DNA of 64,000 bases from Adiantum capillus-veneris (GCA_014529385.2 CM043966.1:43569537-43633536); one strand, 5' to 3'. Counted from the first letter of the stretch, positions 1 to 9,917 are shown. Notes: a model not told the origin generated them from the sequence alone. Translations and numbers: made by a program.

Positions 1-832
1 GATCTTCACATACAAAACATTTTGTATCCCTCAAATAGATCCAACTATTATCAAGGATAATCTTTCGCTTGGTCTCATCCGGCATGGTGCATACAATTGG
101 CCGTTCTCCCGAGCGAGAAGCTCCTTGCTTCCCCACTCTATGTGCTCCATAGACCATAACTCCGGACATGCCAAAGTGGGTTTTGAAGAAATCTTCAATA
201 ACAATGGCAAGAGAAGGAGGTGTCTCTAACTTCTCTTCGGGAATTCCACGAATAACAATGTTCTTGGAACGTCGCTCCCGTTCCTTCAACTCCTCCACAT
301 CCACATTCTCAACATTCTTTGTTTGAACCATAGCTTGCATGAGTGAGGAATTAGAAACCACATTGCTAACACATACATCAGCCCAAGACTTATTTGTGCA
401 TACAATTTTCATGTCGCATACATCCCGGCTCATAGTGTCAAATTTCTCCTCTTTCAATACATGGTCATGCTCTACTTTGCTCGTCCGCTCCTTCAAAGCA
501 TTCAAGTCCACAAGAGAGCGTTTACATTCCTTGACTTCCTCTTCAAGTTGCATCAAACGTGTTATTTGCATCTCAAGTGTCCTCTTGAGATTCTCATTCT
601 CAACCACAAGTACCCTTAGTGTGCCATTCTCCATTGCAAGTGCTCGTAAGTCTTCGCCTTGTTTGTTTACGATCTCTTGCAATGATACCAAGTACGCCAT
701 GATCATGGTTTCCGATGTCGTTGGTTGGGTGGTTGTGTTGCTATCTCCACACTTAGGAGATTTTGGATCATTTTCCACAATGTTTGTGGACCTTGTTGAA
801 GAAGAAGAACCCTTGCGAGTGCCGGAAGACAT
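1..832 (-). CDS. LINE ORF1-like protein, 3' end off the window
   Basis: An open reading frame of 277 codons without a stop starts at the ATG at 832 and runs off the left edge. Residues about 45-145 are rich in Leu, Glu and Lys with heptad-like spacing, suggesting a coiled coil. Residues about 185-275 contain RSKNIVIRGIPEE, then AHRVGK, then ERPIVCTMPDETKRKIIL, ending near YLRGTKCFVCED. This order (charged linker, KNIVIRGIPE strand, A-RxGK, RPI strand, I-D strand) is typical of the RRM-like domain of ORF1 proteins of L1/CR1-type LINEs. Such proteins bind the element RNA in the retrotransposition particle. Seen: intact frame and motifs. Inferred: the LINE assignment; the endonuclease and reverse transcriptase ORF would lie off the window. 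Alternative: a host gene descended from such an ORF1. A GA-rich tract lies just upstream. Confidence 0.6.
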   Translation of the reverse strand, partial: MSSGTRKGSSSSTRSTNIVENDPKSPKCGDSNTTTQPTTSETMIMAYLVSLQEIVNKQGEDLRALAMENGTLRVLVVENENLKRTLEMQITRLMQLEEEVKECKRSLVDLNALKERTSKVEHDHVLKEEKFDTMSRDVCDMKIVCTNKSWADVCVSNVVSNSSLMQAMVQTKNVENVDVEELKERERRSKNIVIRGIPEEKLETPPSLAIVIEDFFKTHFGMSGVMVYGAHRVGKQGASRSGERPIVCTMPDETKRKIILDNSWIYLRDTKCFVCED

Positions 833-907
833 TGTATGTAAAAAAGAAGACGAGAATCAATTTTGTTGAACGTGTTCGCTTCGGAAATGCTACTACAGAA
901 ACGCCTT

Positions 908-915
908 TCATAACT

Positions 916-958
<43 letters not shown>

Positions 959-1858
959 TAGAGGGAAAGAGATAGGGATAGGGATAGAGGGAGTCCATGC
1001 TAGGGAAAGAGGGAGAGAGATAGGGAAAGAGAGAGAGTAGATAGAGAGGAATAGAGATAGAGAGATAGAGAAAGAGAGGGAACGAGGGAGAGATAGAGTG
1101 AGAGAGGGAAAGAGGGAGAGAAAGAGAGGAAGAGATAGAAAGAGAGAGATAGAGAGGGAGAAAGAAAGAGAGAGAGAGAGAGAGAGAGATAGAGGGAGAG
1201 ATAGAGTGAGAGAGGAAAAGAGGGAGAGTAGATAGAGAGAAAGAAAGAGATAGAGAGGGAGAAAGAGAGAGATAGAGGGAGAGAAAGAGAGGAATAGAGA
1301 TAGAGAGATAGAGAAAGAGAGGAAGAGATAGAAAGAGGGAGATAGAGAGGTAGAGAAAGAAAGAGAGAGAGAGAGTAGATAGAGAGGGAGAGAAAGAGAG
1401 ATAGAAAAAGGAAGAGAAAGAGAGAGATAGAGAGGTAGAGAAAGAAAGAGAGAGAGATAGATGGAGAGAGAGAGTAGATAGAGAGGGAGAGAAAGAGAGA
1501 TAGAAAAAGGAAGAGAAAGAGAGAGATAGAGAGGTAGAGAAAGAAAGAGAGAGAGATAGAGGGAGACAGAGGAAAATAGGGATAGGAAAAGAGAGAGAGA
1601 GAGAGAGTAGAGAGAGAGAGAGAGGGAGAGAGAGAGAGAAAGAGAGGGAGAGATAGAGTGAGAGAGGGAAAGAGGGAGAGAAAGAGAGAGATAGAGGGAA
1701 ATAGGGATAGGGAAAGAGAGAGAGATAGATAGAGAAAGAAAGAGAGGGAGAAAAAGAACGAGAGAGATAGAGAGGGAGAAAGAGAGGTAGAGAAAGAAAG
1801 AGAGAGAGATAGAGGGAAATAGGGATAGGGAAAGAGAGAGAGTAGAAGAGAGGGAGAA

Positions 1859-1893
<35 letters not shown>

Positions 1894-2006
1894 TAGAGGG
1901 AAAGAGGTAGAGAAAGAAAGAGAGATAGAGAAAGAGATGGAGAGAGGAAAAGAGGGAGAGATAGAGGGAAAGAGAGGTAGAGAAAGAAAGAGAGAGAAAT
2001 CGAAGG
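908..2006. repeat. 1.1-kb GA-rich low-complexity tract
   Basis: The plus strand is almost entirely G and A for about 1.1 kb, broken by regularly placed T in units such as GATAGAG and GTAGATAG. It begins as a pure (GA)n run at about 919-954. Longer imperfect units recur, for example GAGATAGAGAGGTAGAGAAA at several sites between 1420 and 1980. All three minus-strand frames are open across it because CT repeats contain no stops, so long Ser/Leu/Phe/Pro ORFs here are compositional artefacts. Confidence 0.97.
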
Positions 2007-2112
2007 GCAGCCCATCCCCAAGCTTGGAGGGTGTAGGTAGAAGACAATGGGTTCCACTTGTAAAACATGCTGATCTATGTTTTGCAATAACAGGATGAAG
2101 CGGCTGCCTCAC

Positions 2113-2307
2113 TTTGTGAGGCCATTCTAGGACATGGTGGATGTCTCTGGGGTCGCTCTTGTGGAAGTACGCGAAGCCCGAAAAAGTGGTGCCCAAGTCC
2201 AAAGCCACCATGACCTTAGCCGAGACCTCCATGTCTCGGCAGAAGATGTCGTCCATGTTTGGCTTCTCATCTCTGAGAGTGCTTGCTTTACATGGAGGCG
2301 CAAACAT
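2113..2307 (-). CDS. HSPA12-like HSP70 ATPase, first exon only
   Basis: From the ATG at 2307 the minus strand encodes a short leader and then KVMVALDLGTTFSGFAYF and HHVLEWP. The DLGTTFSG stretch is the phosphate-1 loop of the actin/HSP70 ATPase fold. The form GTT-x-SG-x-A-Y followed by a W-P is typical of the HSPA12 subfamily rather than canonical HSP70 (GIDLGTTYSCV). The exon probably ends at AAA|GTGAGG (donor at 2112-2111). Reading on gives a poorly matching segment that enters the GA tract. No other part of the roughly 600-residue protein is visible before the left edge. The remaining exons therefore lie beyond the GA tract and LINE-like gene (a long intron), or the locus is truncated. Start choice: first ATG in frame. 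Confidence 0.6.
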
Positions 2308-2462
2308 GACTCTGGGATGGAGAGAGAGAGATAGAGGGAGATAAATAGAATTACTTATTGCACTACATTAGAATTGTAATGTTACGATCAATTGATCACT
2401 TAGATGTTGAATTTAGGTGCAGCCAACACAAAATGATGGCTACATTTACAACCTTAACATAT

Positions 2463-2765
2463 ATATATGTGTGTATATATATATCTGTTTATGCATGTAT
2501 GTAGGCACTAAGTACGAGAGCATAGCATCCGAAGGTTAGACGCTTCCTCTTGGGTATAGTGCTTTTTTAATCATGGCGTTGCGGTCATTGATCCACTCAT
2601 GCATGGATTACCGCAATGTGGTGTGAACATATATATTTGTTTATGAATGTGTGTAGGCACTAAGTACGGGAGCATATTATCCGAAGGTTAGACGCTTCCT
2701 CTTGGGTATAGTCCCTTTTTAATCCTGGCGTTGCGGTCATTGATCCACTCATGCACCCGCAACGT
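2463..2765. repeat. Two-copy direct repeat, period about 152 bp
   Basis: The block containing TAGGCACTAAGTACGRGAGC, then CCGAAGGTTAGACGCTTCC and GCGTTGCGGTCATTGATCC, occurs at about 2491-2605 and again at about 2643-2755. The copies differ by only a few bases. An AT-rich (TA/TG)n stretch precedes each copy. No gene is visible between 2340 and 2960 apart from this. Confidence 0.9.
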
Positions 2766-2962
2766 ACCTTTGGTTTTACCAGGGTTGAGACTGCGATGAT
2801 ATCTAAAGAGGTGCAGTTGACCTTTGGTACTACTAGCCTCTACTTAGGTCTACTAGTATGTATATATATCTACGTGTTTGTGTGGTAATATACTTGTGTA
2901 GGTATATTTAGATGAGTGAGGAGGATGGAAAGCTTAATCTTATATTGCTCTTTGTAATGTAG

Positions 2963-4558
2963 ATGTCAGACGACAGACCAACTGGTGAGGAGCAGCCAGC
3001 TGGCTCTTCTTTTGGTTGGTTCACATCTCAGGTGGGCTCCCACCCGGGGTGGACATCGCCTCCAGTGGACCCGAGTCTTGAGTCGGTGAGAACAAGCAAA
3101 GAAATAAATAATGTTTCTACGTAGTTGACCATAAACCATGAGTGTCATAGGTTTTTTTTAATTTTATCTGCAGGCATGGCCATCCTATACTTACCCTTCT
3201 CAGATTCCTGCACCGGTCGTAGATCCAGACTTACAGCGGGCTATCTCTTTACGAGAGCAGTACCTCCGTTCGACGGAGGATTTGTTTGGCCGCTACACTC
3301 CACAGTAGCTTGCGACCTACATCATTTCTCTACAGACTACACCATGGGGGAGTCAGGGAGGGACTCCTTACCTACAGAGCCTCGCACCGACAACACCTCT
3401 CTCTACTCTCCCTTCCTATCGTCCTACTCCTATTCCATCGCAGGTTCCTACTCCCCTTGCATTGTAGGGTCCTACTCCCATGGCATCACAGGGTCCTACG
3501 CCACTCCGTTCCACTCTGGCTTCACCAGAACATCCTCGACGGACTTCCTCTGGCAGCGCACGTCGACGCTCGTCTCAGGGCAGCAAGCGCCGTGAGAGAC
3601 GAAGCGGCGACGGATCTTGTGGTTTCGCATGTTTTGGTAGTGGCGGGGGAACGGAGTCCCCAATTTTAGAGCGTGCCGCCTCTGACGCAGAGGACGAGGA
3701 TACTGATGCACCCGTGCCAGACATGCATGGGCGCTACTACAGGGTTAAACATGGCGGGGAGGTTCATTTTGTCACAACAAAGGGCAAGGCATTTCGACGC
3801 CATCTACAAATTCTTATACATTCAACGTATAAAAATTGTTTTATAAAGTTCAGAGACCAACTACCCAATCATGCACGGTACATTGAGGACGCTATGTTAG
3901 CTAGATTTCCAAACGCCCCCGATCAACATTTTTCACAACGATGGTTGGAGGGCTACATAAAGACATTTCTAAAAAACAAGCAGTCAAGTGTGCGGCGTGC
4001 AGTAGCCAACCAGGTCAAAGATCCAAACAGGAGTTACCGCGGTGGCAACATGGCAGACGCGGAGTGGGAGTGGGCAATTCAAGAGAAGAGCGATCAAGCT
4101 GCGAGCGACAGGCCCTCTTCATATAGACAACAATGGGAGGCCCGCGCAAGACAAACTCCCACGCACTATGGCTCAAGAGGAAAGGGAGCTTGGAAGGATA
4201 AATATGTAAGAATATTTGAATTATAATGTCGATCGTTGATTATAAAGATTGTAGTTGATAATTTGGTATTGTTATTGCTAACTTAGGAAAATGTCACTCT
4301 CTCTCGACCAACTAGAGAGATGCTCAAGTATCCGGAGCAACATACAGAATTTGATACTTGGCAATGGTTGTTTGAAAACAACCACATCTCTCGCAAGCAA
4401 TTTGACGCGACGGTTAGACCACTACAAGCGGTAAGTTTAAACAAGTAATTTTGTATGATCAATTGTTTTGAGCTGTGGATAATTGTTTAATTTGGTTTGG
4501 GTTTATGTAGAGTCAAAGTGATCCAACATACACGCCTCTTGACCACGACGAGGATTAG
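2963..4558 (+). pseudogene. Transposase_24-like (Ptta/En/Spm type) gene, four exons, two stops
   Basis: Four exons fit together, all phase 0: 2963-3085 (donor GTGAGA, acceptor TCTGCAG), 3174-4205 (donor GTAAGA, acceptor ACTTAG), 4287-4430 (donor GTAAGT, acceptor ATGTAG) and 4511-4558 ending in TAG. The product starts MSDDRPTGEEQ. It has a Pro/Thr/Ser-rich middle, a basic patch (RRRSSQGSKRRERRSG), an acidic patch, and a conserved-looking domain with FRRHLQ, WLEGYIKTFLKNKQSSVRRA and ADAEWEWAIQEK. It ends SQSDPTYTPLDHDED. The layout resembles plant Transposase_24 proteins, which accompany CACTA/Ptta elements; this is an inference from general resemblance. Two in-frame TAG codons interrupt exon 2 at 3306-3308 and 3465-3467, both where neighbouring repeats have Gln CAG. 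The copy is therefore probably dead, although the splice sites are well kept. No terminal inverted repeats were found around it. Confidence 0.55.
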
Positions 4559-4760
4559 ATAAAAAAATGTTTTGTCAAAACTTTCATAAAGTCCCAATGT
4601 GGCACAATGTATATACAACTATTTACTTTTTATTGTGACTTTTTAAAATAGTTGATCTTCTACATTTTTAATTGTCAAGGTAAAGTAAATTCAATTTCAG
4701 TTCTTTGGTATTTTTTATACTCTTTCAAAAAAATATTGATGACTTATTGTTTTATGCAGG

Positions 4761-4828
4761 TCAAAAATAAAGGTACTCATTTGGGCCACCCAAGTTTGGG
4801 CGGCCCAAATGAGCACCTTTATTTTTGA
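4761..4828. repeat. 27-bp-arm hairpin
   Basis: Positions 4761-4787 and 4802-4828 are reverse complements with one mismatch in 27, around a 14-base loop that is itself related to the arm ends (GGGCC and GGCCC). The arms begin TCAAAAATAAAGGT. This may be the joined ends of a foldback element or the border of a larger transposon. Confidence 0.9.
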
Positions 4829-4975
4829 ACTGGCGTTTAGCGATAATATACGCGATAATAGCAGCGGCAAAGTTCGTGGTAATAGCAGCAGATATATTAC
4901 AGCGACTATTACCACGCTTATTGCTGATAAACCACTACCGCGTTCATAGCGGCGGTTATTGCCGCCCACACAAAT
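4829..4975. repeat. Array of short GCGGTAATAGC-like motifs on both strands
   Basis: Short words such as GATAATAGCAGCGG, GTGGTAATAG, CTATTACCAC, ATAGCGGCGGTTATTGCCGC recur in both orientations. CGTGGTAATAG and CTATTACCACG form a perfect 11-bp inverted pair. Dense, bidirectional short motifs like this are typical of subterminal regions of CACTA or similar DNA transposons. The link to the hairpin immediately to the left is inference. Confidence 0.55.
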
Positions 4976-5014
4976 TTTTCTCTCTCCTTTTTCCTTTGTT
5001 TTTCCGCGGCGATG

Positions 5015-5956
5015 TTAGCGGTTTAGACAACTCCTCTTATAGTGTACGGCCATCTCTTGTGGGAGATCTACAGAGGTGTCCATCTCTATGAGCGCCTGTG
5101 GGTGCCATGCGGGAATGTACTCCCCCCGAGGTCTCCCCCCTAGCACTTTTCCTAGCTGAGTCCCTAAAACCCGAAGGTGGTTATGGAAGTGCAAAGGGGA
5201 TTCAGAAACTCCACCGGCACAAGGAAGTTGGTGAGGGCATCCCTTTCTACGTTATAATCTTTGTGCCACTTGAAAAGGCACAGGGGGGAGGTTCGTAGCA
5301 GCCATTGGCCAATGCTCAGCACCCTGAAGGCCATGTCCGAATTTCGGAGCACAAATATGTATTGATTCTTGGGGAGAGCCTGGATGGTCTCCACCTCTGC
5401 ACCTAAGGGGCCCTAGTGGTTCTCGATCCACCCTTTCAGCACATCCGCCGCATGGGCGGGGACCACCTAGCCCTATTAGAGCTCTGGTTTCTAGATCAAC
5501 TTGTGCTTTGCAAACTTGAGCAGCAGGGAGAATAACAAGAGGCTTACCGATTGAAGCTTCTAATGCCTCCTGAAGAAGTGCTACCGCCTCCTCCTGGTGA
5601 GGGTCTGAGGGAGCTGCATGGGCGGTTGGAGTGGGAGAGTCCTCAACAGGTGTAGGATGAAGCCCTGCTGGATTGGCAGGAGATGTCTCGGTGTAGAAGC
5701 CTGCATCATGTCGAGCTTTCCACGCTGCTTACAGTCTGTTCAAGCTGTCAGGGGATAGACGATAATTGCCTCCGTTGAGGAGCACGGTTAGGCTATGATG
5801 GGAAAGGATTTCATGGGTCAGGCTATTAACTCCCCCAACGTGGGCTACAGAGGAGTTATTGTGCACAAGTAAGTGGTGAGGTAGTTCTCATGAGGCCCAA
5901 ATATTTGGGGGTCCAGCGTCGAGGCCTAGCGGTAGTGAGATGACGTGGGAGGCCAT
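5015..5956 (-). pseudogene. DUF4283-type retrotransposon protein relic
   Basis: The minus strand holds a coding relic spread over several frames. From a possible ATG at 5956 it reads MASHVISLPLGL, then NSLTHEILSHHSLTVLLN, a Pro-rich linker, LLQEALEASIGKPLVIL, and ADVLKGWIENH. After that come VETIQALPKNQYIFVLR, FRVLSIGQWLLRTSPLCLF and LGTQLGKVLGGRPRGEYI, and it ends ...SCLNR at 5015. The core (IQALPKNQYIFVLR, QWLLR, FKWH, VPVEFLNLP, LGTQLGKVLG) follows the DUF4283 pattern found in plant LINE ORF1/gag-like proteins, which bind nucleic acid. Stops lie at about 5899, 5731 and 5410, and frameshifts at about 5465 and 5200. It is clearly dead. Alternative: captured host cargo of a DNA transposon whose end is the hairpin at 4.76 kb. 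Confidence 0.65.
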
Positions 5957-6303
5957 CTCCCCGATGAGACGACAGAGGGAGTGGCGGTGCTGCTATTCCT
6001 TCACGCCATCGCTAGAGCTAGAACGATTAAAAGTAATCGATCCTCAACGTTTGCTTTCCTTGCGTGGGGTCAAGGTCGAATCTTTAATTATGATAGCATT
6101 GAGCTTCTTTACAATCGTCTCATTTGTACATTCCTCTGATTTAGGCTACAATGTTGTTTGTTGAGGGACGAGTTGCCACCTAGCTATGTCATTCAAGTTC
6201 CAGGTGCATGTTCTTGCTCCTATTTTTGCTGGTTGCCTTAGTGTGCATAAGTGAGGGGTTTTAAGAGCACTTTGAATTGTAGAAACCGTATCTCCTTAGG
6301 TGT

Positions 6304-6633
6304 AGTTCACGTGAGGCGCTGGTTGGCAACATGTGTGCAACCAGTTGCCAATTAATTCTGTTTCCATGGTGGATTTCTTGCTTAGTTCCGGGTTCGTGGT
6401 TGCGAACTGGTTGCGGTCCTACTCCACCTCTTGGGGGTGAAGCGAGAGTGCAACTGCGAAAAAGACAAACGATCGTGCAGTCAACACGCCTGATTTGGTT
6501 ATCGGGCTGAGTATTCGGAAACAAAAGCTCCTTTTTGCCTCGTTTTTTCACGACCATGTGAACTAAAAGCACAGAGTTTCTAGCGGGAACTAGTTTGCAG
6601 TTGGTTGCGAACCTGTTGCTCATGTGAACTGGC
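6304..6633. mobile_element. MITE-like element with about 26-bp imperfect TIRs
   Basis: The left end reads TAGTTCACGTGAGGCGCTGG and the right end, read on the other strand, CAGTTCACATGAGCAACAGG; both continue with a GGTT-GCAAC block. The motif GGTTGC/GCAACC recurs inside (about 6321-6345, 6399-6415, 6596-6612), as in subterminal repeats of non-autonomous DNA transposons. A chance minus-strand ORF of 120 codons spans it. No clear target duplication is visible. Confidence 0.6.
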
Positions 6634-6806
6634 TCTTATGCTATAAAGTGCTCCTGCTATCAAAAAAGATGCCTCAAGTCTCAAAAGTGTCCTGAAAATA
6701 TCTGCAATGGGAGCTCGATTATTCATTCACTATTCACCTACTTCCCTACTTCCCTATTTGGGTCTACATTCCAAAATCTATACTGATAGATAAAGGGAAG
6801 GGAATT

Positions 6807-6829
6807 CCCCCCCCCCCCCCCCCCCCCCC
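6807..6829. repeat. Homopolymer of 23 C
   Basis: An uninterrupted run of 23 cytosines. Its length in the assembly should be treated as approximate. Confidence 0.95.
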
Positions 6830-6916
6830 TCCTTTCCTTCTTGCCACGTGTCCAAACCTCTGCATTCCGGCGCCTTCAGGGAGTGTACTCTGAACGAAAC
6901 AGTGACTGAGAGTGAG

Positions 6917-7007
6917 AGAGAGAGAGAGGCTGCGTGGATTTTGTCGCATGGGGGGCCTAAGCGAAGAAAATGGTTGCCTGGCTGGACTTCCTCACGCCGG
7001 CTTACGG

Positions 7008-7038
<31 letters not shown>

Positions 7039-7050
7039 CGCAGCCTCAAC

Positions 7051-7081
<31 letters not shown>

Positions 7082-7082
7082 C
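6917..7082. repeat. Cluster of three (GA)n runs
   Basis: (GA)n runs lie at about 6917-6937, 7009-7037 and 7061-7081, separated by unique sequence with short GCTGCGT/ACGCAG words next to the runs. No gene is supported around them. The ORFs reading RERERE are products of the repeat. Confidence 0.9.
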
Positions 7083-7129
7083 GCAGATTGTGGCATAACA
7101 TTGTTCATCCGGCAAGAGAAGAGAAGGAG

Positions 7130-8370
7130 AGGGAGGGAGGTCGCATTAACTTATCGCAAGGTAAAGACACAAAGAGAGGAGAGAGGGCGCATTCCACAGG
7201 GTAACCTACCACGGTACCACCACGTTCCATCTCAGGCCATTATGTAATTTCCCACTCCCAAGACATCAGTGCTATATGCATATCTCTCCTAATACACTGC
7301 ACAGTACAACGTACCTGCGTAGATTCAAGGGAGCTCACACTCTTGATATGTCTCTCTTCTCAACCTCATCCTCACCAGCTGCTGGCGCAACCTCATCCTC
7401 ATGATCACATCTCTTCACCATAACTTCCGCTCTCTATTGTGCTCCTGCTAAGGCCCCTTTCATACCGGCAGTACTGGCCTTCGGACCAAACAACGCGTAT
7501 TTGAAGATGATGTTGGAGTTAGTGGATCTTGAATATTCTCCATACTGATGACGGCTGACAGTAAGTAGGCTTTGTAGCTATGGTAATATGCTACTGACTA
7601 GCTATCATCTCCTTCAGCTTCGAATACGTCAACGCCTTGCGCATACAAAATTTGCAGCTGCCATCTGTGTAAGCAGTACAACAAGGATTTTCTAAAGACG
7701 AGTTTCCATACTCCAACAGTATCACTTTTTAGTATACATTTCTCCAGAGAAGTGCAAGAGAAGTTGAAATGCAGAACCAGCTATGCGTATGCAGCCAGGT
7801 GGAAGGCAACTCTCAGTAGTAGCAGATGCTCTACCAAAGGTGGTGGACACTACAGTACATCAGCGGTTCGAGGACGGTTACAGTGCTGGAGGTAGGAGGT
7901 CGGCAACGGAGGAGGTCAGTGACGGCGGAGGTAGAAGGAGGCGGCATGGGGGGATGTTGAGAGAGAGAGAGAGAGAGAGCACGCGAAGCTGAGAGCAGCA
8001 CTGCGAAAAGAGAGGTAGAGGCCCTGGGCAGTGGGAGCCTTTCATTTGCCTACCAAAATCCTTTACATCGTTAACGGTTCAAAATTCCCCGACCCTCTAC
8101 ATCTTTAGTAGGCAAGCTGCTCTTACGGTTCTTTTCCACTCTCCAGTTTCTTTCTTCCACTCTAACAGCTCCTTTCCACTCAACTTCTGCATGGAGAGAT
8201 GCACCAGATTCAAGTCCCTTGAGTGCACTCCCTCAGACGTAGCTCTCCATTCTTCCCTATCTTGCTTTGTGTGCATGCATGTCCGAGGGCTATGCTGGTC
8301 TTGCTTGCAGGTATGCCAACTAGAGCTCGAAAGAAGCAGCCGTTTCCTGCAACATGACCCACAAAGGCTT
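7130..8370. other. Non-coding stretch, no gene recognised
   Basis: I see no protein with recognisable motifs on either strand, only short chance ORFs and a (GA)n run at about 7959-7979. Pieces of CT-rich, transcript-like sequence occur, but no splice-consistent reading frame could be built. Confidence 0.6.
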
Positions 8371-8371
8371 G

Positions 8372-8431
<60 letters not shown>

Positions 8432-8607
8432 AAAATTGAGTGCAGCTATGCTACATGTAGGCTTTGATGCAGAGAGAGGTATTGTATACATCATGTCTTC
8501 AACTGCAATATTAATCTCCCCACGCGTCTCAGCAACAACTAGCTAATCTATGTTATGTGCACATACAAGATAGACATATGTGGATGTGTGTGTGTGTGTG
8601 TGTGTGT

Positions 8608-8652
<45 letters not shown>
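8372..8652. repeat. Inverted pair of compound microsatellites
   Basis: (CT)n followed directly by (CA)n at about 8372-8432 is the reverse complement in composition and order of (TG)n followed by (AG)n at about 8587-8652. About 155 bases separate them. Such a pair can fold back on itself. Confidence 0.9.
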
Positions 8653-8655
<3 letters not shown>

Positions 8656-9079
8656 CGCAAGGAAATCGTAATTAATCAAGCAGCGTGACGTCTGTTTTTA
8701 TCAATATGTGTTTGTAAAGTAAATGGTTTGTTTGTTCTGTCTTTACATGAAGTGTGTATGTATGGCTCAATAAATTAGTAACAGCGCTGTTCCCATGTGC
8801 GTATGGTATGTTTATCCCCATGTATCTATATTTGCAGGTATGTGAGTCTGTTTATAAATCTTCATGATAACACAATAGCTCCACTATCGCCTTGCAGCTC
8901 TCACATGGCATAGTTGCACGCAGTTGCAGTGAAGGGTTCCAATATGACGCAAGGCTGCCATGTAAGGTCCATGTCAAAAAGAGTCGACGCAAGTCATTCC
9001 CTCCCAGAAGAGAAAAAAAGAATCCAACCTCCTCTCTGTTGCCTTCTTGCTCCAACAGCCACGGCTCTTTTTGACAAGC

Positions 9080-9083
9080 CTCA

Positions 9084-9114
<31 letters not shown>

Positions 9115-9167
9115 CCTCTCTCTGCACCTTCACTCTATCACACTCTGTGTCTCTTCAACGTTAACGA

Positions 9168-9200
<33 letters not shown>
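9080..9200. repeat. Two (CT)n microsatellites
   Basis: (CT)n runs lie at about 9082-9122 (with a CCTCCC interruption) and 9171-9200. The 200 bases after them are CT-rich with repeated GTGCGTG and CATGGCATCTCTCT words, but I find no supported gene. Confidence 0.9.
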
Positions 9201-9499
9201 GCTTTGTGCGTGCGTGGCATCTCTCTTGTCGCCTTCGTGCGTGCATGGCATCTCTCTCCAGGATAGGTGCGTTGCAGGTCGGCAGAGAGCAACGGCCTCT
9301 CGCGTCTGCGCTTGTCAGCCTTCTGTCCGAAATCGACAAAAAAAAATCACCTTCGTACTTGCAAAAAAAATCTGCTCCTCTCACTCACCTCCTACCACGC
9401 GGCCTTGTCCCCACCATTTTCTCACGGGCACTTTCCTTTCGCTTTAGCTTTTGCGCTGTATGTGAGCAGATACCCTCTAAACTGACCTGCTCGGAAAAT

Positions 9500-9870
9500 T
9501 GAAGCAACAACATACTGGAACTACTGTCCACTTCATTAATTTATTACTTCATAAGATTCGTTTCGCATCTCATTTGCAAAAGCAAAAGTCTTTGATTTAC
9601 TCGTTCCCATGGTGCATCCGCCCTTGTGTCTGTCATTGCGGTGGATAGCTACATCCCCGTCCTCTCTCTCTATCTCCGTCCTCTCTTCACCCACACCACA
9701 CTCTCGACCGTCTTGCCTCCACGGTTGTACCATCTGCTATGCACTCTGCACCTCTTTGGCTGCTGCGACTCTCCCTATCCTATGAATCGAGGTCTCGTGT
9801 GGCCATCACGTCCCCCATCCTTCTGCTCTTACTTGTGCGCCTTCACCATGCAGTTCCCATCCCATCGCGC

Positions 9871-9917
<47 letters not shown>

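Noticed and set aside
339-869. Plus-strand ORF of 176 codons
   Set aside because: Antisense shadow of the LINE ORF1-like gene; Ser/Thr/Phe-rich without motif.
768-2307. Three minus-strand ORFs of 386-439 codons rich in Ser, Leu, Phe and Pro
   Set aside because: They are the translation of a CT repeat in all three frames; only the HSP70-like start at 2307 and the gene at 832 are real.
6261-6623. Minus-strand ORF of 120 codons
   Set aside because: Lies within a TIR element without coding features.
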